NCBI GenBank assembly: GCA_015179025.1
Contig: WHUX01000003.1
Location: 868,001 to 932,000 of the forward strand
Reading direction: 5' to 3'
Length of the DNA stretch: 64,000 bases
Source of the DNA: Terfezia claveryi
Taxonomy: Eukaryota; Ascomycota; Pezizomycetes; Pezizales; Pezizaceae
Every line of letters begins with the position of its first letter. Position 1 is the stretch's first letter. The translations under genes were made by a program, and so were the position numbers. The notes beneath the pieces are model-generated. The model saw only the letters and a list, made by a program, of their open reading frames with translations, was not told where the DNA came from and searched no databases. Shown piece by piece: positions 23,101-33,941 of the stretch.

Positions 23101-24464
23101 CGGACGGGGAAGCGGATCACGACAGGGATCCAGATCAGGCTTCTTGGCACGGCTTATCTTGGAGTTTCGCATCGATACTCGAATAGCCACCAAACTTTGC
23201 GTAGTCCATCTCGAGTCCCCTGAAGTGCCACCGTTGCACTCAATGCGGCCCTAGGGCCCTAGGTCTCTGTCTACTGCAGCAACCACATCTGCCAGTTCGT
23301 GCAATATTTTAATTACAGCTCATAACGACCTAGCTGGGACCTCGACATCTATCTAGATATGTGGATTTTCTTCTATATATGGCTCCTGAAAGGCCTTCGA
23401 GTCTGTTTTATGCATGACTACTTGCGTGTGATTCATATTATTCGGCCGCTTATAGGGGTCTCTTAATGCCAATTATGAGCCATGCAGGCTCTATGTGCTA
23501 TAATATCATGGTATATACAGGCTGAAGCTGTATGCAAATCTCTAGTGCAATCAGACAAATGATCATTAAGCCATCGATGTTCAAAATGTAATATGAGACA
23601 TGATATCCAAATTCGCATTAGTGTTGTCTCAGTTCCACCGAGTTCGTACCCCCATATAGTTATTAGAGCTCATCCTGTTCTACATATAACAACTCGGGAA
23701 TATTTGTACCAGTAGAAACTTTCGTTAGAGCATATCTGACCACTAATTTACTTAATACACACTGGGCTTCTATAAATCTGACTATAATAGGCCATGGTCG
23801 ACTACAACCAGGCTATGACTGACTCTAACCAGACGACGCATTTGCCTTTAGCCAACTAGGCAAGTAGGAAACACATACAAACAATTCAATAGGGTTTCAT
23901 ATATTTTCTCGAGTCTACTTACACTTGCTTAAACTGCCTGATTATATATGAGCATCTCTCCTACCAGCCTTGCATGCCAACTGGACAAACCTATCTCCAA
24001 TTTCAGCAGCTGCCTGTCTGGCAGAGGCACTACTGTCTAATACAGCTTTTGCTAATAATCCTGCCTGGGGTGGAACTGAGACAACACTAATGCGAATTTG
24101 GATATCATGTCTCATATTACATTTTGAACATCGATGGCTTAATGATCATTTGTCTGATTGCACTAGAAATTTGCATACAGCTTCAGCCTGTATATACCAT
24201 GATATTATAGCACATAGAGCCTGCATGGCTCATAATTGGCATTAAGAGACCCCTATTAGTGGCTGAATAATATGAATCACACGCAAGGGCCCTAGGGCCG
24301 CATTGAGTGCAATGGTGGCCCACTGCAGTCACAGGAACACTTCAGGGGACTCGAGATGGACTACGCAAAGTTTGGTGGCTATTCGAGTAGAATTGGCTGA
24401 GATATCGATGCGAAACTCCAAGATAAGCCGTGCCAAGAATCCTGATCCGGATGCTTCCCCGTCG
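23101..24464. repeat. Large imperfect inverted repeat (arms 540 and 396 bp, 428-bp spacer)
   Basis: Left arm 23101-23640 and right arm 24069-24464 are inverted copies, about 90% alike by eye (for example TTCTTGGCACGGCTTATCTT outer, CATTAGTGTTGTCTCAGTTC inner). The left arm carries about 160 bp (roughly 23262-23423) absent from the right arm, next to GGCCCTAGGGCCCT. The right arm has two short extra pieces (for example TTCCTGTGACTGCAG). An ORF at 23970-24245 covers the spacer and right arm but has no recognised domain. It could be two head-to-head copies of a repeat or a palindromic mobile element. Confidence 0.8.
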
Positions 24465-25817
24465 TATATAGTACAGTCACCCACCCAAAAAAATTGGAAG
24501 CGGGGACAGGCAAGGGCAGGGATTCTCAGCAGAGGCATCTTAATGGGTAGTCAAACTCACTCCGTAGGACCTGAATAGTCAGCGGGAGTGAACAGGGTCA
24601 TACCCCTATGAAGGGATCTAATGGGCTCGACAGGACGGTTCTAGGGTCGAGTTGGGTCTCAGCAATAGCCGAGCTCTATAGATCGGGAGTAAGTCTGAAG
24701 TGTATGGGATGTTTAACGACGAGGCTTAAGGGCTTAAGGTGCAAAGAGCGCTACAGGAGGGTGTTGTGCCAACCAGACTAAAAGAGCGCATTGTTGCTGA
24801 GCTTCGAAAGGAGCCTAGGTTTGCTCAATATCCGAATGATCATAAAGATGGCCAGAGGGTAACACTGTCGAATACCGTAACATCTCGTGGACAAGACTGC
24901 AGCCTTATTTACGGAGGGGCGGTTTTGCCAAAAGCTCTCTCCGCGTCTCATTCATGGTTACTTCCTTGATCATCCTTACATTCTTAACCATAGGCATGGT
25001 GTACCCGAATATTTCAGTTGCAAAGTTGTAAATACAGTACAACTGTTCTAGCCATGATTTCAAAAAATTCCTTCACCTAACTGACTATGGGATAGAAATT
25101 GGAAAGCCTCAGGTTCTGTATCAGATTCTGTACTGTCGGAATCATCAGAGCCGGTGCAGGAGTAATGGGTATTTTATTTAAAAATTTAAAATCAGAGTCG
25201 ATGCATACAAACATGCATAGATAAAGGCGATGTTAAAGTTTGACCAGTAACGCATTATCGGAAAGTGAGATGCAAGAGATGAGGAACTATGCAGCAGCAA
25301 CTTATATGAATCCTGGTACTCATTTCCTGTCCATTTCGTTATGTATGTCATTTTCTCCCGATGTAAGCATATATTCGTTATAAGCATACTACCTCCGGTA
25401 CCGACCGTATGCTTTTAACGGGAGTTTTCTGTAAGGTACTGGCACTGGATTATTTGCCGAACGTCGGAAATAATTATTTACCCTTCTTATTCGCTTGTTC
25501 TAACCGAGATACTAATCCTATATTGAGATCTCCAGATCTTCCGAAAGTGTTATGTCGAGCGACAAGCTCAAACATCGTGAGTGAGCTTACAAGTCCTGGT
25601 TCGAGCTCGAAGCTCCGAAGCTCAAAAGACCCTCGCCTTGGGTGTGCAAAGACCTGAACGGACGAGTGCCTCCAAACTAAGGCCCCCCCCCTCTTGCACT
25701 GGCAAGTCGGGTTGGAAGGCTGGGAAGGCATGCATTGTACCTTTTTCCCCACAGGGTTTGGGCAAACCGCGGAGAAGTTTTCAACGGCAAGTATGCAGAA
25801 TACTCGTCATATGGGTT
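24465..25817. other. Spacer with one isolated transposon terminus
   Basis: GTGCCAACCAGACTA at 24766-24780 matches the termini of the elements at 31854 and 63647. No partner end is seen nearby. No supported gene. Confidence 0.4.
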
Positions 25818-25906
25818 TTTGTTTTTTTTTCTTTTTGTGGACTCTGTATTCGTGTGCGCAACCTTAGGGGTCGCATGACGAGCCACCCGGGAGCCCGGGG
25901 GGGCTA
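25818..25906 (-). mobile_element. Diverged LINE tail, minus strand
   Basis: A T-rich run at 25818-25837 is followed by TATTCGTGTGCGCAACCTTA, GGGGTCGCATGACGAGCCACC and CGGGAGCCCGGG, aligning with the standard tail but with many changes. No clear target duplication. Confidence 0.6.
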
Positions 25907-26169
25907 TGTTCTATATGGATAAGTGACTGCTTCCCACCCATGGCAACCTTGGCCCGCCCACAACCTCCTACCCGCATCCATATCCCTCGCATCCTTTCTC
26001 CCCTCTACACCCAACCAGCCCGAGCGAGGACAGCCCTTACATTCAACTTGTTGCGTCTAGAATTCAACGCCGCGATCAGCCAACTGAAGCCACCGCGAAC
26101 AGCTGGCAAGAACAACAGATGAATGGTCCTTAGCTAGACTGCTAGAACTTAATCTACACATCTCTTATT

Positions 26170-26570
26170 ATATTCTTCTGAGACGTGCTTCGCGTCAGTA
26201 TATGTCAAGACATTCCTACTTACTACAGGGCAAAATGCCCTTTGAAGCTCTTTACAACACAAACGCTTCGATTACACGTCTCCTACCTTTTGGACAGCTT
26301 TTTTATGCTCACATCCATGAGGATAACTGGATACCTGGCAGCAAGCTATACCCAAGAGCAGACGCCGCCATCTTCATTGGTTATACGGACTCTTCGTCCA
26401 TATATCGCATCCAGCTCGAAAATAAGGGCATAATTGCCGTAAGAGCTGTCAATTCCTCATTCCTAGAATCATCGAACATTCCAGCCATACCCAGCACCAC
26501 CTTATTGCTGCACCAGCTCCCGCCTTACCAGCTGAACCAAACGATAGGCATAATCTTCGCCCGAGAATAA
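26170..26570 (+). pseudogene. Copia-type pol fragment (integrase C-terminal region)
   Basis: The plus-strand frame 26202-26570 carries GKMPFEALYNTNASITRLLPFG and GSKLYPRADAAIFIGY, colinear with the integrase end of the copia element at 52880-53040 (TPFEMLHN..., GSKL, FVGY). It is only ~130 codons, without LTRs, reverse transcriptase or flanking repeats, so it is a relic. It has a sense codon at the place where the 49.9-kb copy has a stop (52997). Confidence 0.75.
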
Positions 26571-27139
26571 GGCAAGGCTAGTTGCTCAGGGACATTACCC
26601 ACACCGACATCAACTTCCAGGGACTGAGTGTTCACAGGAACTCAACAACCAGGACGCTCCCGACGCCGGTGCTTACTTTAACTTGTTCAGCGCGCTCTCA
26701 CGAGCACGCTCATCTACTTTTTATTGGTTATCAAGTGAAACTACAATTTCCCCCGAGTGTGAAGGTCTTCGAACCTCTCATCTGGTGTGCGATTGCCCCG
26801 CACGACTGACCTACGTGGCAACCGCCCCAATCTACATTGGTCCAGTTCTTTCACATCAGTTCCAGCACAACCAGCCTATCAGTTTCGCAAATTCCAAGGT
26901 TCCAAGGTGTCGATTTACATCGATTGTCGCGACGAATTCCAGCTAAAGAGATAGTAGACTTTGGTCACCATCACTACCGAATTAGTTACGGTGAGGGAGG
27001 TAGGCATGGGAAGGGATAGGAGCATGCTTGACTTCAACGAGAAACTGCCGTATGCTGCTACGCCTGTTGCAGGCCCGGCAACACCGATTCACACAGATCA
27101 TTGGATGCAAATTTGAACCTTCCAAAAACTGAGGTAGAA

Positions 27140-27801
27140 TTTTTTTTTATTTTTTCAAAATACTTGTTACTCCTATGCGGCCCCGTTAAGGGGGCCATGA
27201 GGAGCCACCTGGAAACCCGGGTGGATTCAAGGGAAAGGCAAGTTAGTCTGCCAGACCCACGCGAATAAATACAAATACAGAGGCGAGGCCCCATACTGTC
27301 ATTAACAGACTAGCCGATGACCCGGGAGCCTGACTGAGCCTCGACCTCTGACTGAACCAATAACCGGTGAGACTAAACATGGACTCGGGAAATAGTGGGA
27401 ATAATGAACTGCTCATACAAAGGAGACTCGTGATAACTGATAAACTGGTAGAACTTTGAACTGGTGAAAAGTGAGCTGGACTAAGTGAGCTCGTGATATA
27501 ACAACTTGAAGAAGGCTTCCGTAGCCTCGTATGTCTCCTCTCCCTCCTTTCTCCATTCCGGCTTGTCGAGCCCTTCCCAACGGCGCTTTTCCCCTAACAG
27601 GGCTCTCCTGGGGCGGTCGAAGCGTGGGCAGATGAAGACGATGTGTTCTCCTGTCTCCCAAGGGTGACCGCATGCTGACTCCGCTTTGCCGATGTGATGG
27701 GGCCAGCTTTTCTGAGGGCCTCTGTTCGTCCGCAGCCAGGTGTAGGCTGATAGGGCATGCCGGTCCCACTCCACCCTCCTGACCCCGTATCCTGCCCTCA
27801 G
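27140..27801 (-). mobile_element. 5'-truncated LINE: ORF2 C-terminus plus 3' UTR
   Basis: TGAGGTAGAA flanks it at 27130-27139 and 27802-27811. Minus-strand reading gives VEWDRHALSAYTWLRTNRGP and a Cys-His block (CGHPWETGEHIVFICPRF), ending with stop at 27481. The 3' UTR follows, with the GACTAGCCGATGACCC block (about 27305) and the two-hairpin tail (27165-27240) before the T-run at 27140. The C-terminal frame is intact. It is a Tad1-like ORF2 end that interrupts sequence continuous with the decayed gene at 27802. Confidence 0.85.
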
Positions 27802-28702
27802 TGAGGTAGAAAGGGCTACTGTAATGAGCATGTGTAGCCCTAGGCAGCTGAATCACAACTACATCGATGGTTTCGCCGGGGATATCATGGTGGATACGAA
27901 GACGATAGGTCCGACTGGTATTCACCCGAAAGGGAAGGTTACTATAATCGTGACAGAGGATCCCTTTACCCGAGTAGGAGGAGGGATGTCGATCAGCATC
28001 ATGGTGACCATTGAATGGGATATCGTCATTCTAGTGGTTATGGTTCCCCTAGGCATGAGGAGCGGGGTGAAGGGGATCATGATTGGGAAGGGTTTCGGGA
28101 AAAGGAAGGGGAAGGGAATAGAGGCAGGGAAAGGGAAATAGGCTTCGGGAAAGAAGTGGAAGCCCTTGTCCTCAAGAAGAATGGCAAGGGGGAAGGAATA
28201 AGGAACTCCAACGTGATCGCAATCGATCTGAGTCTGATTCTTAAATTGTGGCCTCGGAAAATGTGGTGGCGAGTGTAGTTACAATTCCAGGTGGGGACAA
28301 GGGGAAAGAGAGCACTAATGTGGAAAACAAAGATGAGGTAAATTCAATGGAAAGTCCTTTGATGGAGAATAAGGGGATCAGTGACATCGATGGGGGAAGC
28401 AAGGATTCGGGTAAGGCTGGTTCGGGCAATACAAAAGAGGTGGGGGGGAAGAACTAACGGCGGAGCCTGAGGAGATCAGAGGAGAAGAAAGTCTTGTTTG
28501 GGGGGGAAAAATATTGCTGGAGCAGTCGGAGAAGTTGGGCACATAGCGAGTGGGAGGGCAAGACCTGAAAAATCGAGGACCGGAGGATAGGAAATTCGAG
28601 ACATTCCGAGGAGGCTAAATCCAAGGGGGCTTGGTCTGGTGCACGAAACATGGCATCAATGAATGAAGAGGTTGATAATAATGACGATCTGATGCCGGAG
28701 TA
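27802..28702 (+). pseudogene. Decayed Arg/Glu/Gly-rich (splicing-factor-like) gene fragment
   Basis: One frame reads RRGYHGGYEDDRSDWYSPER, YYNRDRGSLYPSRRRD, a stop at about 28013, then GYRHSSGYGSPRHEERGEGD and EKEGEGNRGRERE. Another frame holds an acidic, Lys/Gly-rich tail (28248-28457, GGDKGKESTNVENKDEVNSM), and later NEEVDNNDDLMPE ends near 28702. RE/RS-rich low complexity of this kind is common in RNA-processing proteins. Stops and frame changes show it is broken. The truncated LINE lies directly upstream. The identity of the parent gene is not known. Confidence 0.4.
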
Positions 28703-29181
28703 ATGATATAAGATTAATTGCTTATTTGTTGGCTTGTTAAATGTTGGCTTATTAGAGTGAAGGTCCATTAGTAGATGGTTTTGATTGAGGTAGCCTCTAG
28801 TTGTTAGTTGTTGAGCTTGCTACGCTATTGTAAACATGCACTAATTACCGGATTCTGAGAATTGATGTGAACAGCTCATGTAGAGCAAAAATGGGAAAGA
28901 CTCTTAATGCCAAAAGATCCGAAATGCATGCCCGAATACGTAGCACAGCATATCCCAAATCGAGAGTCAAACCAAATCCTATCCGACTCTCAAAACTAGA
29001 GATAATACCAAATCGAGGAGTCAAACCAAATCCTGTCCGACTCTCAAAACTAGAGATAATACTTCATACATTAACTCAAATGCACTAAACAAACAAAATC
29101 CCAAACAAATGTATCCCCATTCAAGAATAAAGGCTATGCGCGGCTTTGGGCCGCAGACTCTTGTAGGTACTGCCAAGAGTC
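28703..29181. other. Spacer
   Basis: A direct repeat of about 46 bp (CAAATCCTATCCGACTCTCA at 28974 and CAAATCCTGTCCGACTCTCA at 29027, both followed by AAACTAGAGATAATAC) is the only structure seen. Confidence 0.5.
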
Positions 29182-29196
29182 TGGGACCGTGAACAA

Positions 29197-31616
29197 ATTT
29201 TTTTTTTTTAAAAAATACTTGTTACTCCTATGCGGTCCCAATAGGGGGAGCCACCCAGAAACCCGGGTGGATTCAGGGACAAGGCAAGTTAATCTGCCAG
29301 GTCCCGATGCGAAGAGGAAGCGAAGGTAGTCTGGCTAGAAGCGAAGGGACTCCCATGCTGTCATTAACCGGCTAGTGCCAGATGACCCCGAAGGACCTGA
29401 CTGGAGCACCGCACCCCCTCCAGAGCTATCGACAAAAGGAAAGGATGCCTTACGGAAGAAGCGCTGATGGGAGACTGAAGAAAAACCTTCCACCGAAATT
29501 CTCGCAAGTGGAAAACTAAAATAAGCGCTGGTAGGAAATTTGAACAAACAAAACCCATCGCAAGTGGGAAAAACCCAATCTCATCTCAATCAAAATTCTC
29601 GCAGGTGGGAAAACAAAAATAAATGCTGGTAGGGGGATCTCATCTCTTTCTCATCTGCTCCAATCGTAAACTGTGGTGCGGAACAATCTCCTTCCCATGC
29701 GGAGCCCCTGGTCGGCGTTGATACTTTACTTCATGTATATGGCCAAGGACGACGCGAGCTTCCCCGCTCTCCTGTGCTCTTGAGTCAACCAACGGATTCC
29801 TACGATTTGGCCTCCGGATGCTCTATTGTCCTCCTCGATCCAGCGTCGCATCTGGCCTGGCTTGAATTTTGTTGGTGCCGCATGCAGGACCAGGTTTCTT
29901 GATAGTGTTGGCGGAGGTCGTGGAGCTTGTGAGTATGCTGGGGTGGTGCTCGACTTGTTAGGGATCTCCTGAGGTGGTGCTAACCTCACAAACGGGGAGG
30001 GGGAGGCTTCCAGGGGCTTCCAGCAGTTGTCAATATCGTATTTGCGGCCTAGGGCACGACTTGCCCTTACCACTTTCGTGGTCCCCTCGGAGGTATTAGC
30101 AGCAGATGACAAGGGCTCAGCAGACGCTTTACTGCCCCATGGAGCTGTAAGAGCCTGCCCGTTACAGGTGAGTGGTACGCCATGGATGAAGTCAGCAAAC
30201 CCACGTCGGGGTTACTATCTGCTTATCCACCGGACTGTGTACTTTGCACCTTGAGCAGGAGAAATACCGAAGCCCCAACTTCACCATGGCCTCTCATCAG
30301 TTCTCAGTTTCGCTATGGGACATACTCACAGCGTTACCCGCTTTCCATAACTTATACTGGACCTGACCCAGTTACTGCCAAGCTTATTGCCAACAGTAGA
30401 GAACTATGCGGTCACGACTCCGCTATAGTATTTGCCTTTGCTCCTTAAGCGTCCGCAGGTGAACTGCGTACGTATTGCTACGTTCATTGAGACCGACATC
30501 TGCATCGGTCCTGTCGGACCGTTACGCTGCAGTTAACCCCGAAGCCAAATTCTTGTATGCAATGTCAGGGAACACGCGTAATGGGATTCACTACTCTAAT
30601 GGTGCTCTGAACCGTACGTAACGCCTCGCCTCATGCTGTGTTTCTCAGCACTTCGCGATGCAGAAGGTGGTACGTACAAACTCCCACCATCCGCCGGCGA
30701 AGTCTCGCCACTGGTCTCTATTGGTACCTCGCTGTGAATTCTACTGCTCATTGTGAGCGATTCGCAGAAGACATTGTACCCCAGATCCCCCAGTGACTAA
30801 CCAATACATCACACGTACCAGTTCCAGCTGTACGAGATGTGACCTATCCGGTGCCAACCAGACTAACCTATCCGAGCCCAACCGGAATTCAACCGGACTT
30901 AACATAGTGCACGCACAAGGTGGTGAGTCAACTGCTTAACAGATAGGACTGGCGATACTCCACTACGACAAGTTGCTTTCTCTGACCTTACCTGCTTCCC
31001 CACCCCCAGGTGCATCTCGACCTCTACAGCCATTCGGCTGTCAGGGCCCCCACCAGGACTCGAAGGGAGGGTAGACAAGTGTAACAGTTAAGACTATCGG
31101 TCGTGGAATAGGACCCTTGTGGCTTTCCCTTAACAGGACCTCTTGGGACCCGGTCGGTTGGTTCTCAGGGACACCAGTGGCCAACTGCACACTCGACGTG
31201 TATTGCACTTGCGCTTTTCATCTCTGCTTAGGGCGAGATTTCCCCGCCTTAGCATGCGAGGGGCTTGTACGTCCCGGATTATCCTTTCCCTTTCCTTTGG
31301 CCGGCATGTTCGTGTGTGGGAGTTACAAATTCCCTGATTGGTGGTGCCGACTTGGTGTGGGTGCTCTCGCGGAATCGTGGACCAATGCCCGAAGGAGAGA
31401 TTACGGTGAGAGCGAGGGAGAAGGTGAACGAGGAAGAGGGGAAAAGGCTTCAATCGAGGGGGAAAGGGTCGCGATAGTTGTTCTTCCGCGGTTCGAGTAG
31501 ATATTCCTGTTGTGGGCGGCGAGGACTTTCTCGTGGTGCCGTCTGTTTGTCTGTAGCTGTTCTAGTTATGGAGATCCGACCAAGCGCTCGTCACTCATGT
31601 GTGGTTTTTTTTAATA
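29197..31616 (-). mobile_element. ORF1-only LINE derivative, 2.4-kb copy
   Basis: TGGGAC(C/T)GTGAACAA flanks it at 29182-29196 and 31617-31631 (one mismatch). From its 5' end (31616) it shares about 300 bp with the 5' end of the element at 33942-35647. It then has a ~1.2-kb section not shared (about 30120-31310), and then the ORF1-like C-terminal domain (30112-29650: VLHAAPTKFKPGQMRRW, SSLAIYMK, RTTVYDWSR, TGA). A stop (after SSLAIYMK) breaks the frame. The 3' UTR and two-hairpin tail run to the T-run at 29198. No reverse transcriptase or endonuclease is present. Confidence 0.8.
29650..30112 (-). pseudogene. LINE ORF1-like (gag-like, RRM-type) C-terminal domain in the 2.4-kb element
   Basis: Encodes a Pro-rich linker (QAPRPPPTLSR) followed by VLHAAPTKFKPGQMRRWIEE, GIRWLTQEHRRAGKLASSLA and, after one stop, GLRMGRRLFRTTVYDWSR. 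The SSLVIYMK...GL..GRRLF pattern fits the RRM-like domain of Tad1-type ORF1 proteins. It ends where CCHC zinc knuckles would normally begin. The frame is broken by a stop near 29726. Confidence 0.65.
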
Positions 31617-31786
31617 TGGGACTGTGAACAAGGAACACCTTGGATATCGAATAATGTCCCGTGGCATCGAGGTTTTGTTGTTTTTAGTTAGCTTAGTTGC
31701 AGATCGCAAAGATAGCTGAGTCAGGCATACGAGAAGTGAATATAAGGCCCTTCAGCGATAGAGACCTAAGAGGAGCATCAAAATCG

Positions 31787-31850
31787 ACATCGAGAAAGAC
31801 ATCGACATCGAGAAAGACATCGACATCGAGAAAGACATCGACATCGATCG
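31787..31850. repeat. 18-bp tandem repeat
   Basis: About 3.5 copies of ACATCGACATCGAGAAAG. In frame it would read STSRKT repeats, but no gene structure surrounds it. Confidence 0.85.
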
Positions 31851-31911
31851 ATCTAGTCTGGTTGGTACAAGCCCCCCCTACGATCAATCAGCAGGGACAG
31901 AGCAATAAGAG

Positions 31912-32000
31912 TCACACCGAGCACACACATACCGAGCACACACATACCGAGCACACACATACCGAGCACACACATATCGAGCACACACATACCGAGCACC
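31912..32000. repeat. 18-bp CACACATACCGAGCA tandem repeat
   Basis: Five units of ACCGAGCACACACATACC-like sequence. A plus ORF through it reads (TEHTHTEH)n, typical of simple repeats and not of a supported protein. Confidence 0.85.
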
Positions 32001-32162
32001 ATGAACTAGGACTGTACGCCGTCAAGCAACAAGCTTAGACAAGTCCTTCTTCTTCTGTTTGGGTTTTGCATCTTAACACTGTCGTGTTGAGAACACCCTA
32101 CTAGGGCATTGTTCACAGGCCGCTGTAGTACTCGTTGGGGGTAGGCCATGCGAGATGAAGAA

Positions 32163-32340
32163 TCTTTTTTTTTTTCATTTTCAAATAGTTATTACTCATG
32201 CGGTCTGTAACGAGGCGGAGCCTGGAGTAGAGCAACCAAGTGGTATGGCGAGCTGGGCAAGGGGTATCACACACGTAGGGCCGTTATGTGTGTGGTGGGC
32301 AGGGAGGATCCAGGGCGGGAAGGACTGGCAGGACTGACAC
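32163..32340 (-). mobile_element. Diverged LINE tail inside the 620-bp TIR element
   Basis: T-run 32164-32176, then ATAGTTATTACTCATGCGGTC and a degraded 3' UTR. The upstream limit is not certain and no target duplication was found. Confidence 0.5.
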
Positions 32341-32516
32341 ACTCGTAGAGGTTTCGCGAGTGATGGGATTTTAACTGTAAGAGATGGAAGAGGAGGTAAG
32401 AGCAAGAACGAAAAGGCAAAGACGAAGGAGATATGATCTGCCCTCTTTCGAGGGGCTTGTGCCAACCAGACTAATGAATGATCTGCATACTCCAGGCAGT
32501 CTCCAAGATTGGCAGA

Positions 32517-32520
<4 letters not shown>

Positions 32521-32548
<28 letters not shown>

Positions 32549-33162
32549 AGAAATACCTGTTGCCCCATTTGGGGGGCCATGAGGAGCCGCCCAGAAACCC
32601 GGGTGAATTCAGGGACAAGGCAAGTTAATCTGACAGCTTAGCACGCTAAATACATAAAGTGGCATCAAGGCCCCAACTGAACTTCGACCTCGAAAGCAAA
32701 CCAGAGGAACTATGACTATGAAAAAGACCGGTAAAACCAGAGGAGCTAGCCAAACTAGGGAAACAGGGCATATATGAAAAAGCGGGAAGCACCATGATAT
32801 AAGTATGCTGTTCCAGGACGCGAATATCGGCTCAGGCTCAGGACGACCTTCGCACTCCGGCCCCAGGCCCCAGCCTTTCAGCCACTCTTCCTCTATACTC
32901 TCACAAGAATACCCAATGAATAACCTCTGCGTGCACCAGCTCCTCAGCCCCTGTTCTCATACAAAGACTACATATCCGATAGTAACTGTCGCGAACCCAC
33001 CCTTGGCCCCATTATTTTAAGATCTCCGCGCTCTCCGAATGACTGTTCATGAATGATTGGCACATACACCTCGGACAACGCAGAACGCCACCAGGGACGA
33101 TACTCGCGACCATAATCCAGGTCTATATTCCGTTCAGCTGGGCAGCCACAACGATTTGCAAA
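32521..33162 (-). mobile_element. LINE 3' fragment, ~640 bp
   Basis: A long T-run (32517-32541) is followed by the tail (GCCCCATTTGGGGGGCC, GAGGAGCCGCCCAGAAACCC) and 3' UTR (CAAGGCAAGTTAATCTGACA, CCAACTGAACTTCGACC). GGCAGATTTT at 32511-32520 and 33163-33172 is a plausible target duplication. The 5' part has no recognised ORF2 motif. Confidence 0.65.
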
Positions 33163-33268
33163 GGCAGATTTTAGAGCCCAAAGGTAAGCAAAACCATGTG
33201 AAAAGTGCAATTGATGGATCATCGCTTGCTAGATATCCCCTCTTATTGAGCTCCTTCCCCCCCGCTTT

Positions 33269-33306
33269 TTTTTTATTTAAAAACTCATTACTCCTATGCG
33301 GTCTCG
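33269..33306 (-). mobile_element. Very short LINE tail
   Basis: T-run followed by AAACTCATTACTCCTATGCG and a few bases. GCTAGATATCC occurs on both sides (33228 and 33324) but not directly adjacent to the insert. Confidence 0.6.
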
Positions 33307-33941
33307 GGCTCCTGGCCCTCAATGCTAGATATCCTCTCTAATTGGATTTACAGTCCTGGGTATTCAATATACAGAGTCTGACTGTAACTGGTAATACCAG
33401 TGTAATATACTTAGACTTGATCCATGGATGATTTATGAAATTGATTTCCAGCCTCCTCAAATCGAACAAACATAGTTCCCACATGAGCCGGAGTCCAAAC
33501 TCCAGGTTATGCAAGCATTATTGCTACTTCCGTCGTTAATGGCATATTTTCAGCCCCGTTTTTATCCCAGACTTTGCCTCCTGTAAGAGAGAAAATCCAG
33601 CAGTCACTCAGATAACTTCGAGCAATTTTTATCCCAGTAAAGCCTGTATTGAGTATCATGTAGATAATATATTCCTTACACTCTATACATAATTTCGAAT
33701 GATGTACTCTGTTGAATTGACCCCACCCCGTTAGAATTATTGAAAGGTTACTGAGCGAGTGGTATCGCTGGGTATAGGATGATGCAGCGGTGGACTCTTA
33801 GTGCAGTGAAGCAGGGTGATACGAGTGCAAGAGCGAGAAGAGCGTGAGAGTGTGTGAACAGCGTATAGGATGTTCGGTCAAGAGTAGACAGTCTTATTGA
33901 GTCTATCTCAAGAAGCATATCAATACATGAGTGTCCTGAGA

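Larger units (their letters stand above)
31854..32473. mobile_element. 620-bp TIR element candidate
   Basis: Left end TAGTCTGGTTGGTACAAGCC is the near-complement of the right end GGCTTGTGCCAACCAGACTA at 32454-32473, giving about 24-bp inverted repeats with two mismatches, both starting with TA. Inside lie the TEHTH-type tandem repeat (31916-32000) and a LINE tail (32163). No transposase frame. The same terminus recurs at 63647, 24766, 30851 and 49251. Confidence 0.55.

Noticed and set aside
25940..26122. 60-codon Pro/Arg-rich plus ORF next to the copia fragment
   Set aside because: Too short and without motif; probably chance in transposon debris.
31900..32010. CRISPR-like array of short repeats
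   Set aside because: The 18-bp units are contiguous with no unique spacers; it is a simple tandem repeat in a eukaryotic setting.
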